A DNA stretch of 30,000 nt, taken from contig CM060342.1 of NCBI GenBank assembly GCA_030674155.1, positions 26,311,556 to 26,341,555 on the forward strand. The letters are read 5' to 3'. Made by a program: the position numbers and the translations under genes. Under the pieces are notes generated by a model that was given only the letters and a program-made list of their open reading frames with translations, ran no database searches and was not told the origin of the DNA. Positions 1 to 7,020 of the stretch are shown here, in pieces (position 1 is the first letter of the stretch; each line of letters begins with the position of its first letter). The DNA comes from Stramonita haemastoma (Eukaryota; Mollusca; Gastropoda; Neogastropoda; Muricidae).

Positions 1-15
1 CTATCTATCTATCTA

Positions 16-103
<88 letters not shown>

Positions 104-130
104 TCAGTCAATCTCTCTATCTGTCTGTGC
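1..130. repeat. TCTG/TCTA tetranucleotide microsatellite
   Basis: The block is (TCTG)n flanked by shorter (TCTA)n on both sides and runs up to the splice acceptor at 131-132. On the VWA-gene strand it is pyrimidine-rich, so it probably also serves as the polypyrimidine tract of the intron entering from the left edge. No coding content. Confidence 0.95.
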
Positions 131-132
131 AG

Positions 133-269
133 AATGCAAGCAGGACCCATTAGAGCTGGGCCTAGTCATCGACGCCAGTGTCAGCATCAAGGTTCCAGAC
201 TTCCAGGAAGGACTGAAGTTTCTCCTCAGCTTTCTCGGAGATTACATCATCGGGCCTGGAAAAAATGAG
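133..269 (+). CDS. VWA-domain protein, exon 1 of window (start of VWA domain 1)
   Basis: This exon encodes the first third of a von Willebrand factor A domain, an extracellular ligand- or collagen-binding fold. It follows the acceptor TGTGCAG and ends at GAG|GTCTGT. It is 137 nt long, enters in phase 1 and leaves in phase 0. The translation runs CKQDPLELGLVIDASVSIKV and on to GPGKNE. The DASVS motif is the canonical DxSxS first segment of the metal-ion-dependent adhesion site. The Cys just before the domain is typical of the disulphide that brackets VWA domains. Upstream exons, including the signal peptide, must lie left of the window. The collagen VI, matrilin and cochlin-like families all fit; I cannot choose between them. 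Exon 4780-4916 has the same length and phase, showing domain duplication. Confidence 0.88.
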
Positions 270-326
270 GTCTGTCATTTTCTCTGTCGTTGTTGTTTTG
301 TGTTTTGTTGTTTGTTTTTTTTGTTA

Positions 327-403
327 ATCTTCTTCTTCTTCTTCTTCTTCTTCTTCTTCTTCTTCTTCTTCTTCTTCTTCTTCTTCTTCTTCTTCTTCTT
401 TTT
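327..403. repeat. (CTT)n microsatellite in VWA intron 1
   Basis: An almost pure (TTC)n tract of about 25 units follows a T-rich leader. It gives rise to a spurious poly-Leu frame. Confidence 0.95.
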
Positions 404-612
404 AGAGAGTGGGGATGGTGGCGAAGGGGTATGAGGGGGGAGAGGGTGCGTGTGTGGAGTGGGATGGGGGGTTGGAAGTTGGGGTGGGGGGGTGAGGGTA
501 GGAGGGCGGGGGGGGGGGGTAGTAGGGGTGTAGGAGAGAGTGTTTTGTCTTCGCTCTCATTCTCTCCCTCAAAGAGTGTATGTGTGTTGGGAGGAGAGGT
601 GTGTGTGTGTGT

Positions 613-668
<56 letters not shown>

Positions 669-706
669 TGTGTGTCTGTGTCTGTCTGTGTGTCTGTGTG
701 TCTGTG
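404..706. repeat. G-rich stretch followed by (TG)n, donor-side half of VWA intron 1
   Basis: 404-535 is purine/G-rich with several runs of GGG or longer. 598-667 is a (TG)n run decaying into TGTC units up to 706. The strand carrying the VWA gene is G/T-rich here, while the acceptor-side half of the same intron is C/A-rich. Confidence 0.9.
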
Positions 707-734
707 TCATTTGTGTGACGTCATACTCTTCTGA

Positions 735-1015
735 CCACCACCACCCACATCCCTTTTACCCCCCCACCCCCAATGGCATCATACTCTTCTGAAACCCCCA
801 ACCCCCCAACCACACACCCCCCCCCCACCCCCCCCCCCCCACACCCAACAACACCACCCACCAACACCCACCCCACACCAACACCCCAACACCACACCCA
901 CCCCCCAACCACACCCACACACCACACCCACACACCCAACTTCCCCCCCCCACCCCCCCAACCCCCCCAAAAAAAACACAACAAAAACAACAACCCCCAA
1001 ACAAACCAAAAACCC
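735..1015. repeat. C/A-rich low-complexity tract, acceptor-side half of VWA intron 1
   Basis: The sequence is almost only C and A (CCCCACC, ACACCC, CAACCC units). It contains two near-identical short pieces reading ATACTCTTCTGA at 722 and 780. There are no coding features; long frames on either strand are repeat translations. Confidence 0.9.
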
Positions 1016-1059
1016 ACATCACACTCTTCATACCTTAATAATCAAATTAAAAACCTCAG

Positions 1060-1288
1060 GTTCGCGTAGCCGCAGTCTCATTCGCCAAAGGCGTCTACGA
1101 GGAGGACGGCTTCAACCTGACTTCGGATCGAGCCGAGGTGATGCGTCGCGTCAAGACATGCCCTTCAAGCGAGGACCCCGCACGGACACTGGGCTAGGTC
1201 TGAGGTACATGCGGGACGTCCTTCTGCAGAACACACGAAGCTGGGCTCCGAAGGTCATTGTGGTTCTTACGGATGGAAATTCGCAAGA
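1060..1288 (+). CDS. VWA-domain protein, exon 2 (middle of VWA domain 1), frame broken
   Basis: This exon continues VWA domain 1. It follows the acceptor CCTCAG and ends GA|GTAAGT, entering in phase 0 and leaving in phase 2. The first part reads VRVAAVSFAKGVYEEDGF and on to VMRRVK. The second part reads MPFKRGPRTDTGLGLRYMRD, then VIVVLTDGNSQ. RTDTG supplies the MIDAS threonine and LTDG the MIDAS aspartate. The two parts are in different frames: the switch falls at about 1155-1158, where one base is missing. Read straight through, the first frame stops at TAG 1195-1197. The deletion may be a sequencing or assembly indel or a real lesion. The exon is 229 nt, and 230 nt would keep phase with its neighbours. 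Confidence 0.85.
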
Positions 1289-1302
1289 GTAAGTTGTTTT
1301 TT

Positions 1303-1572
1303 TGAGGGTTGTGTGTGTTGTGTGGGGTGTGGGGGGGGGTGGTGGTTGGGTGGGTGGTGGTGGTGGTGGGGTGGTGGGTGGTGGTGGGTGGGTGGGTGGG
1401 GTGGGGGGTGTGGTGGGGGGGTTTGGGGTGGGTGGGTGGGGGGTGTTGGGGGGGGTTGGGGGGTGGGGGGTGGGGGTTGGTGGGGGGTTGGGGTGGTGGG
1501 GGGGTGGGTGGGGGTGGGTTGGTGGGGGAGGGGTGTTTGGAGGTGGTGTGTGTGTGTGTGGTGGTGTTGTGT

Positions 1573-1627
<55 letters not shown>
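1303..1627. repeat. G/T-rich tract ending in (TG)n, donor-side half of VWA intron 2
   Basis: Beginning 14 nt after the donor, the + strand is nearly pure G and T, with dozens of GGGTGGG or GGTGGG units (1330-1540), then (TG)n at 1575-1627. The G-run density is high enough for G-quadruplex formation on the + strand or its RNA. The long frames here on both strands are repeat translations. Confidence 0.93.
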
Positions 1628-1630
<3 letters not shown>

Positions 1631-1631
1631 A

Positions 1632-2215
1632 GAGCTTTTTCCTGAAAAAGATTCCCTATTAAAAGCATTTTCCTGAAACATTTTTTAAAGTCATTTTTTC
1701 TATCCCAGAAAACAACTTTTAAAATCATATGTTTTAAAAACAACTTTTTAAAGATTATCCTCCACTCCCCACCCAAAAAACTACAACCCTCACTTTCTGA
1801 AAAAGACTGTCTGTTGATAAAGTGGGTTTTTTTTCTCAGAAAACAACACTTTTTAAGAGTACATTTTTGGTGTATAAAAATGATTTGCTTACCAAAAATT
1901 GTAACGCAGGTTGTTGTTGTTTTTTTGTGTTCGTTTGGGGGGGGGGGGTTGTTCTTTTTTTTTTTATTGCTGTTTTTATTTTGGGGGGGAGATTGTACTT
2001 TTCTTTCTTTTTCCTTTTTTTCCCTTTTTTGTTTTGTTTTGTTTGTTTTGGGATTTTTTTTTAGTACGTTTCCCTCAAAATCACTTTTGCTTCAAAAGCG
2101 TTTCTGATTCTTCTTAAAACGGCACTTTTTTTTTTAAAAAAGAGGGTTTTTTTTAACCAATGATCTGTTAAAAGCGTTTTCTATATAAATTTTTCTGTTA
2201 AAAAAGACGGAAAAA
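1632..2215. repeat. Degenerate A/T-rich interspersed motif block in VWA intron 2
   Basis: Variants of a short motif containing CTGAAAAA, TTTTAAAA and AGCGTTTTC recur about every 30-50 bases (for example near 1640, 1668, 1712, 1797, 1841, 2090 and 2170). They are separated by T runs and a G9 run near 1938. This looks like an old, decayed tandem array, but the period is irregular and I could not define a unit. Confidence 0.35.
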
Positions 2216-2289
2216 ATCACTCCATCCACACACAAAAATCCTGAAAAAAAACAGACCGTGATGACAGAGAAAGAATGATATGTCTGTCC

Positions 2290-2480
2290 TACAACAACAG
2301 CAACAACAACAACAACAACAACAATAACAGCAACAACAACAGTAACAGCAAAACAACAGTAACAGCAACAAGAAAACAAAAACAAACAACAACAACAACA
2401 AAAACTAAACAACAAACAACAAAAATTTTTAAACCATAATCTCTTCTTAAAACCTTTCAAACAACAAACAAAACACACAC
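2290..2480. repeat. (CAA)n-rich tract, acceptor-side half of VWA intron 2
   Basis: The + strand is A/C-rich with imperfect (CAA)n and (ACAGCA) units, followed by AAACAAAACACACAC just ahead of the polypyrimidine tract and acceptor of exon 3. Confidence 0.9.
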
Positions 2481-2496
2481 TTCTTTTTTTCTCCAG

Positions 2497-2696
2497 CGGG
2501 AGACTGACCAAGCGAGAGGCTCTGAAATGCAAAGCGGACAACATCACAGTGTTCGCCGTGGGAGTAGGCAAGAAGGTGAAATACAGCGAGCTGCTCAACA
2601 TCGCTGGGGGAGAACCCAGCCAGGTGTTCACCTCAGAGAGCTACAAGGACCTCACCCAGAACGTCAAGGACGCCCTCTTCACCAAGACTTGCAAGC
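2497..2696 (+). CDS. VWA-domain protein, exon 3 (C-terminal third of VWA domain 1)
   Basis: The exon follows TTTTTTTCTCCAG and ends AAGC|GTGAGT. It is 200 nt, enters in phase 2 (completing an Asp codon with exon 2) and leaves in phase 1. The translation runs GRLTKREALKCKADNITVFA, then VGVGKKVKYSELLNIAGGEP and on to DALFTKTCK. The pattern ITVFAVGVG...ELLNIAG is the strongly conserved penultimate strand and last helix of VWA domains. The closing TC pairs with the Cys that opens the domain. The frame is open throughout, with codon usage and sequence quality unlike the damaged exon 2. It corresponds to exon 7021-7221 of domain 2. Confidence 0.92.
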
Positions 2697-2744
2697 GTGA
2701 GTTGGTTGGGGATTCTTGCGTGGGTTGTTGATGATGTGTTTGTG

Positions 2745-2935
2745 TACGGTGGGGGGGGACGGGGTGTGGAGGGGGGGGGGGGGGGGGGGGGGGGGGGTGG
2801 GGGGGGGGGAGGGGGAGGGTGTGGAGGGGGGGGGAGGGGTGGGGAGGGGGGGGGATGGTGGGGAGGGTGAGGTTGGGTTGGGTGTTGGTTGGGTGGGGTG
2901 TTGGTGGTGGGGTGTTGGTGTGGGTTGGGTTGTAT
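2745..2935. repeat. Poly-G / GGT-rich tract in VWA intron 3
   Basis: The + strand is G-rich with an almost uninterrupted G run at about 2769-2798 and many GGGG runs after it, then GGTTGGGTTGG units. It is a strong candidate for G-quadruplex structure and a likely place for assembly length errors. Confidence 0.93.
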
Positions 2936-2944
2936 AGACCAGCT

Positions 2945-3073
2945 TCCTTTTTTTTTTTTGGTGGGGGTTGGGGGTTGGCGCTGGTTTGTGGGACCGCTCT
3001 CCAGAACCGGGGGGGAAAGGAAGAGCAACCCCTAATTTCACGCAGAGAAATCTGCTGTGACATAAAGTGGTAG
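2945..3073 (-). repeat. Dispersed repeat family C, antisense copy
   Basis: Reverse-complemented, this reads CCACTTTATGTCACAGCAGA, then TTTCTCTGCGTGAAATT...GGG, and ends in CCAAAAAAA after a C/A-rich stretch. The same unit recurs on the + strand at 16992, 17803, 27435, 27541 and 29862. It has no coding capacity and no clear RNA polymerase III boxes. It is probably a short interspersed or non-autonomous element of unknown class. Confidence 0.75.
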
Positions 3074-3170
3074 AAAATAAAAATAAAAATTATTTTGTTG
3101 TTGTTGTTGCTTTCGTTTACAGTTTGGTTTGTTTTTTTTCCAGGGATTTATCTCCGCTTCTGATTTTCAG

Positions 3171-3189
3171 GCAAAGGAAATGACAGCGT
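3171..3189 (+). CDS. Possible 19-nt microexon of the VWA gene
   Basis: Exon 3 ends in phase 1 but the linker exon at 4089 needs entry in phase 2 to reach the correct frame of VWA domain 2. A segment starting after the acceptor TGATTTTCAG and ending before GTGCAG has exactly the needed length. It would read RKGNDS plus a shared Val codon, giving ...FTKTCK-RKGNDSV-GAQAYTT.... The donor GTGCAG is weak, so this is inference. Alternatively the same acceptor opens a terminal exon running to TAG 3320-3322, with a hydrophobic end (INLILYPLLTVCPILMTL), or the mismatch is another indel. Confidence 0.3.
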
Positions 3190-3309
3190 GTGCAGACTAT
3201 TCCATACGCGTCACACCACAGGGACCAGTCCAGGCCAGGCCACGAAATCCCCCTCAACCTCGGCAATTAACTTAATACTTTATCCCCTGCTAACTGTCTG
3301 TCCCATTCT

Positions 3310-3505
3310 GATGACCCTGTAGGCATCCTTCAGTCTCGGTAGACTATGAAGTTGCACTGTGTGGGTTTCTTCTGGTACAGCGTCGGGTGTAGCTGATTCG
3401 GATGACCCTGTAGGCGTTCTTCAGTCTCAGTAGACTATGAAGATGCACTGTATGTGTTTCTTCTGGTACAGTTTTGGGTATGGCTGATCTTGATGACCCT
3501 GTATG
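3310..3505. repeat. 91-bp tandem repeat, about 2.2 copies
   Basis: Each unit begins GATGACCCTGTAGGC and includes TTCTTCAGTCTC and GTAGACTATGAA. The units start at 3310, 3401 and 3492, the last being partial, so the period is exactly 91 bp. Divergence is roughly 15 percent. No pol III boxes or coding signal were seen. Confidence 0.85.
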
Positions 3506-3574
3506 CTGAAACCAAGCGAAAAACGCTTAGCTGATTTTTTTTTTTTTTTTTTGGTGGTCGTCCTTTTTTTTTTG

Positions 3575-3830
3575 CGTTTGTTTAGCAGAATTCGTGACAT
3601 CGTATACTCTTTGGGACATTCGGAGGAGATTACAAACCGAGGTCCGTGTGTATGCACGTTGAATATCTTGCACGTTGAATATCTTGCGCGCAAGTTAAAA
3701 ACCCGTTCGTTCCGCCTTTCGGAGGAGCAGGCCATTGTATGCAGTTGAGAACGGATGACAACAGAATTTTTTTTAAAAACCAGCATGCACACAAGTGCCA
3801 TGTTTGGACATTATCCTTGGAGAAGGGTTG
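3575..3830 (+). repeat. Dispersed repeat family D, copy 1
   Basis: The copy shares ATTCGGAGGAGATTACAAAC, GAGGTCCGTGTG and CCGCCTTTCGGAGGAGCAGG with copies at 10848, 16158, 17125 (antisense) and 27663. It contains a 17-bp direct duplication (GCACGTTGAATATCTT, 3655-3687). After 3830 the sequence up to 4075 is unassigned and has no recognisable exon. Confidence 0.7.
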
Positions 3831-4088
3831 GGGAGTTGGAGTCCTCAAGGAGGTTCGGGGCTGTATATGGCAACGTTCTGGTGGCTCCTGCGACGGTACT
3901 GGAACCATTAGTATCGGTCATTGCCTTTCCAATGGATCATTCCAGTGGCGTGGAGAGGGGTGGGGGGCTCTGCTGCATGGGTAACAGCTTGCCCTCCATA
4001 CTTGCTTACCCAGGCTTTTCGCTCTAGATCCTATGATAATTTTTGGGTGAGTTGAATGAATGTTTTGTTATTTTTTTTCTGTTGCCAG

Positions 4089-4150
4089 TGGTGCCCAAGC
4101 CTACACTACCCCTCCTCCTACTACGACCACTACCCCTCAGGCCACTCAGC
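4089..4150 (+). CDS. VWA-domain protein, exon 4 (Thr/Pro-rich linker)
   Basis: This 62-nt exon lies between TTTTTTTTCTGTTGCCAG and GTAAGTG, both strong splice sites. In the frame that joins correctly to VWA domain 2 it reads GAQAYTTPPPTTTTTPQATQ. That is a short mucin-like spacer of the type found between VWA domains in extracellular matrix proteins and is likely O-glycosylated. The frame is fixed by the next exon, whose first two bases complete a Pro codon before CGTEYPTDV. From exon 3 directly, the exon would instead be read as an implausible Leu-rich string, so the 3-to-4 junction is out by one base unless a microexon intervenes. Confidence 0.75.
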
Positions 4151-4187
4151 GTAAGTGTCCCAGCACTTGATTGATTCTTCACTACCA

Positions 4188-4199
4188 GTGTGTGTGTGT

Positions 4200-4255
<56 letters not shown>

Positions 4256-4446
4256 GTTTGTGTGTGTGTGTGTGTGTGTGTGTTGTGTGTGTGGGGTGGT
4301 GTGTGTGTGTGTGTGTGTGGTGGGTGTGTGTGTGTGTTGTCGTGGTGTGTGTGTGTGCGAGTGTGTGTGTGTTTATGCATGTGTGAATGGGGTTTGTGTG
4401 TGTGTATGTGTGTGTGTGTGTGCCGCCCCCCCCCCCCCCCCCCCCT
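4188..4446. repeat. (TG)n then poly-C, donor-side half of VWA intron 4
   Basis: (TG)n with interruptions runs from 37 nt after the donor to about 4423, ending in a C run of about 21 at 4426-4446. Confidence 0.95.
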
Positions 4447-4516
4447 CTGTCTCTCTTTGATTTTCGGCATGATGTGTCTGTGTGCATGAATCTGTGCCAG
4501 TGTGTGCGTGCACGCA

Positions 4517-4725
4517 ACACTCACACATACACATACACACAAACATACACACACACGCGCGCGCGCGCGCCCTCACCCACCCCCATCCCCCCCCACACAC
4601 CCCGCACACACCCCCACACCCCCCCCACCCACCCACACATACACCCCACCCCACACCCACCCCCCACACCCACCCATCCCCTAACCCCCTTCACTCAAAT
4701 TCAAACACCCACACACTCTTTTTTA
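4517..4725. repeat. (CA)n, (CG)n and CCCCAC tract, acceptor-side half of VWA intron 4
   Basis: It begins with ACAC/ATAC units, then alternating (CG)n at 4556-4570 (a Z-DNA-prone motif), then CCCACCC and CACACCC up to about 4720. It is complementary in composition to the donor-side (TG)n of the same intron. Confidence 0.93.
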
Positions 4726-4779
4726 TCATCCCAAATGCTGGGGAATTCTCTACCCTCCAACAATCGGTGGCTACTACAG

Positions 4780-4914
4780 CCTGTGGCACCGAGTACCCTA
4801 CAGACGTCAACTTCGTCTTCAGTCCTGCTTCTCTGGGAACTCATGCAACCAGCTTCGTCACCTCCTTCGTCTCTCGCTTCATGAATGACGATGAATTGGT
4901 CGAGGGTGGATTCC

Positions 4915-4916
<2 letters not shown>
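4780..4916 (+). CDS. VWA-domain protein, exon 5 (start of VWA domain 2, MIDAS lost)
   Basis: This 137-nt exon has the same length and phases (1 in, 0 out) as exon 133-269, so the two are duplicates. It follows GGCTACTACAG and ends TTCCAG|GTGTGT. It reads CGTEYPTDVNFVFSPASLGT, then HATSFVTSFVSRFMNDDELV, then EGGFQ. It aligns with domain 1, including the opening Cys, but the DxSxS motif has become SPASL. Metal coordination is therefore lost, as in the structural VWA repeats of collagen VI-type proteins (established family knowledge). The donor merges directly into a (TG)n microsatellite with no unique intronic sequence between. Confidence 0.87.
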
Positions 4917-4966
<50 letters not shown>

Positions 4967-4986
4967 TGTGTGTGTGTGTGTGTGTG

Positions 4987-5049
<63 letters not shown>

Positions 5050-5136
5050 GTGTGTGTGTGTGTGTACTGCGCGCGTGCATGCGTGTGTGTATGTGTATGT
5101 TTGTTTGTTGTTTTGTGAGTGTGTGTGTGTGTTGTG

Positions 5137-5167
<31 letters not shown>

Positions 5168-5200
5168 TGCGCGCGGCGTGCTTGCACGTGCGTGCGCTTG
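4917..5200. repeat. (TG)n microsatellite starting at the exon 5 donor
   Basis: Nearly pure (TG)n starts with the GT of the splice donor itself and continues with short interruptions to about 5165, then TGC/CGCG units. Confidence 0.97.
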
Positions 5201-5320
5201 CACGTGGTCTCTATGTGAACCTGTCTGTCTGTACGTCCGTCCGTCTATTTTGGAGAGTGTATGTTTGCCTGCACTGTGTAAGTTATGTCTACACATATGG
5301 TATCCATAAAAACCTCTTGA

Positions 5321-5378
5321 ACACACACACATTCACACACAACTAACACCAACACACACACACACACACATCACAACA

Positions 5379-5409
<31 letters not shown>

Positions 5410-5562
5410 ACACACAACACACACACACCCTACACACCCCCACACCACACACACACAAAAAAACAACACAAACCAAACACACAAAACACACACACACACC
5501 CCTACACCCCCTTCCCCCCACCCCCACACACACACCAGAACAAAAAACCACACAAAAAACAA
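5321..5562. repeat. (CA)n / A-C-rich tract, acceptor-side half of VWA intron 5
   Basis: CACACA runs mixed with CCCCAC and AAAACA units fill the last 300 bases of the intron before a CT-rich polypyrimidine tract (5575-5605) and the exon 6 acceptor. Confidence 0.95.
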
Positions 5563-5631
5563 AAAAAACACTCTTCACTCTTTAATCTTCTCTTTCTCTC
5601 TCCCACCCCAAACCCCACCCATACAGTACAG

Positions 5632-5823
5632 GGTACTCGGCAGACTGTCCCGATGACGAAGGCTTCGCACTGACCGTACAGGACACTACGCCATCCGGAT
5701 CGCCTGCCCAGTAGGACCGCAGCAACCTCCCTAGAGGTCAGCCAGACTATCCAGACGCTTCGGAACGTCAACGGTAGGTCTGCGGACGCTCACAAAGTCG
5801 CCGTCATCTTGTGGCAATCTAAG
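5632..5823 (+). CDS. VWA-domain protein, exon 6 (middle of VWA domain 2), frames broken
   Basis: The exon starts after ATACAGTACAG (an alternative acceptor opens at 5627) and ends TCTAAG|GTATAA. Its parts are in different frames. An early part (about 5634-5672) reads YSADCPDDEGFALT. The late part (about 5701-5823) reads TAATSLEVSQTIQTLRNVNG, then RSADAHKVAVILWQSK. The late part matches the helix before the third MIDAS motif, with VAVILWQSK where domain 1 has VIVVLTDGNSQ, so the Asp is gone. A TGA (5671) blocks the late frame and a TAG (5733) the early one. At least one indel, and probably two, separate them. Either the assembly has indels here or this exon is decaying. Confidence 0.7.
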
Positions 5824-5878
5824 GTATAATATATAATTAAAGAGATAGGTTTGCGGTCGTGTCTTTTTTATTAAGTTG

Positions 5879-5933
5879 TTTTGTTGTTGTTGTTGTTGTT
5901 GTTGTTGTCGTCGTTATTATTATTGTTATTGTT

Positions 5934-5976
<43 letters not shown>

Positions 5977-6071
5977 GTTCTTCTTCTTCTTCTTCTTCTT
6001 CTTCTTCTTCTTCTTCTTCTTCTTCTTCTTCTTCTTCTTCTTCTTCTCCTTCTTCTTGTTAGTAGTAGTAT

Positions 6072-6121
<50 letters not shown>
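5879..6121. repeat. (TTG)n-(TTC)n-(TAG)n compound trinucleotide block
   Basis: (TTG)n at about 5879-5972 is followed by (TTC)n at 5978-6057 and (AGT)n at 6059-6120. Three different trinucleotide arrays abut without unique spacers. They lie in VWA intron 6. Poly-Leu, poly-Phe and poly-Ser frames here are artefacts. Confidence 0.95.
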
Positions 6122-6122
<1 letters not shown>

Positions 6123-6196
6123 TTTTTATTGTTTTTATTATTGTTATCATTCTGTTATATCGAGAACCCTGAGAAAAGCAGAACAGAGTAGAGGAA

Positions 6197-6276
6197 TGTG
6201 GGGGGGGGGGGGGACTGGTTGTCGAGTCTCCAGTCATGGATGGCCCCCCCCCCCCCCCCCCACGATCGTCAGACTA

Positions 6277-6352
<76 letters not shown>

Positions 6353-6526
6353 GAGAATCTTTTTATTTATCTTTATTTTTCAAGGGTAACAGATGTAAGT
6401 AAGCATTACATACTTTTTTTCATCCGGCCCTTAAAGAGAGGAGAGAGAGAGGAGGGAGGGAGAGAGAGAGAGAGAGATGGAGAGAGAGAAGGAGAGGATG
6501 GAGAGAGGAGAAGAGAGAGAGAGGAG

Positions 6527-6568
<42 letters not shown>

Positions 6569-6580
6569 AGAGGAGAGAGA
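6197..6580. repeat. G15 run, C19 run and (GA)n arrays in VWA intron 6
   Basis: A run of G near 6200-6213 and a run of C near 6243-6261 lie about 30 bases apart and are complementary. They are followed by (GA)n at 6278-6356 and again at 6435-6580, split by a short unique piece. Confidence 0.93.
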
Positions 6581-6616
6581 GTGAGTAGCTCTGACCACTG
6601 AGCTATCCCGTCCTAC
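6581..6616 (-). repeat. Head fragment of 5S/tRNA SINE (family A), antisense
   Basis: Reverse-complemented, this gives GACGGGATAGCTCAGTGGTC followed by AGAGC, the tRNA-like A-box head of family A. It sits head to head with the full + strand copy that begins about 20 bases later, making an inverted pair. Confidence 0.75.
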
Positions 6617-6636
6617 TAACTTTCAGGGGGGTGTTG

Positions 6637-6871
6637 GGGATGGAATAGCTCAGTGGTCAGAACACTGGCTTTCTCCCAGCCAATGTTAAGCAGCGTCGAG
6701 CGTGGTTACCAGTAGGATGGGTCACCGTTTGCGCGCCTGGGCTTTAGTACATCCCCCCCCCCCCTCGTTCACCCAGCTGTAAATGGGTTACCTACCCTCT
6801 TCAGGCTCAGGGGAAGGTAAAAAGCAGCGAGAGAGAGGAGGGGAGAGAGAGGAGAGAGAGAGAGAGGAGAT

Positions 6872-6905
<34 letters not shown>

Positions 6906-7015
6906 GAGATGAGCATCACCCTCAACATGCTGGCCCCTTAGAGAAGCTGAGGTCTCTGACGCCTACGCTTCCCTACGACCACACATGTTATAGGACACTT
7001 TAAATTACCTTTTTT
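6637..7015 (+). mobile_element. 5S/tRNA-headed SINE, family A copy 1 (adjacent to exon 7)
   Basis: The head GGAATAGCTCAGTGGTCAGA carries a tRNA A-box (TAGCTCAGTGG). It is followed at about 6684-6740 by a segment resembling the internal control region of 5S rRNA (GTTAAGCAGCGTCGAGC, GGTTACCAG, GGATGGGT, ACCGTTTGCGCGCC). The body contains CAGCTGTAAATGGG and a GA array inserted or expanded at 6825-6905. It then continues with CAACATGCTGGCCCC, GAAGCTGAGGTCTCTGACGC and the family tail with ACCTTTTTT. The tail runs directly into GGCAG, the splice acceptor of exon 7. Confidence 0.85.
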
Positions 7016-7020
7016 GGCAG

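Noticed and set aside
1..130. A CRISPR array or telomeric repeat
   Set aside because: The unit is 4 bp, with no spacers and no TTAGGG-type repeat; CRISPR arrays are also absent from animal nuclear genomes.
290..792. Long frames encoding poly-Leu and Cys-Val repeats
   Set aside because: They are translations of (CTT)n and (TG)n; similar frames occur on both strands and in all phases wherever such repeats lie (also 1302-1662, 4155-5346, 18138-18648, 25620-26530).
3739..4027. Two + strand frames of 81 and 90 residues
   Set aside because: They begin inside family D repeat and show no domain or splice context; a short real exon here cannot be fully excluded.
5627..5631. Alternative acceptor for exon 6 at 5627
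   Set aside because: Its phase-0 frame reaches TGA within ten codons and does not match the VWA pattern; 5632 is not clean either, but it lies in phase with the conserved 3' part of the exon.
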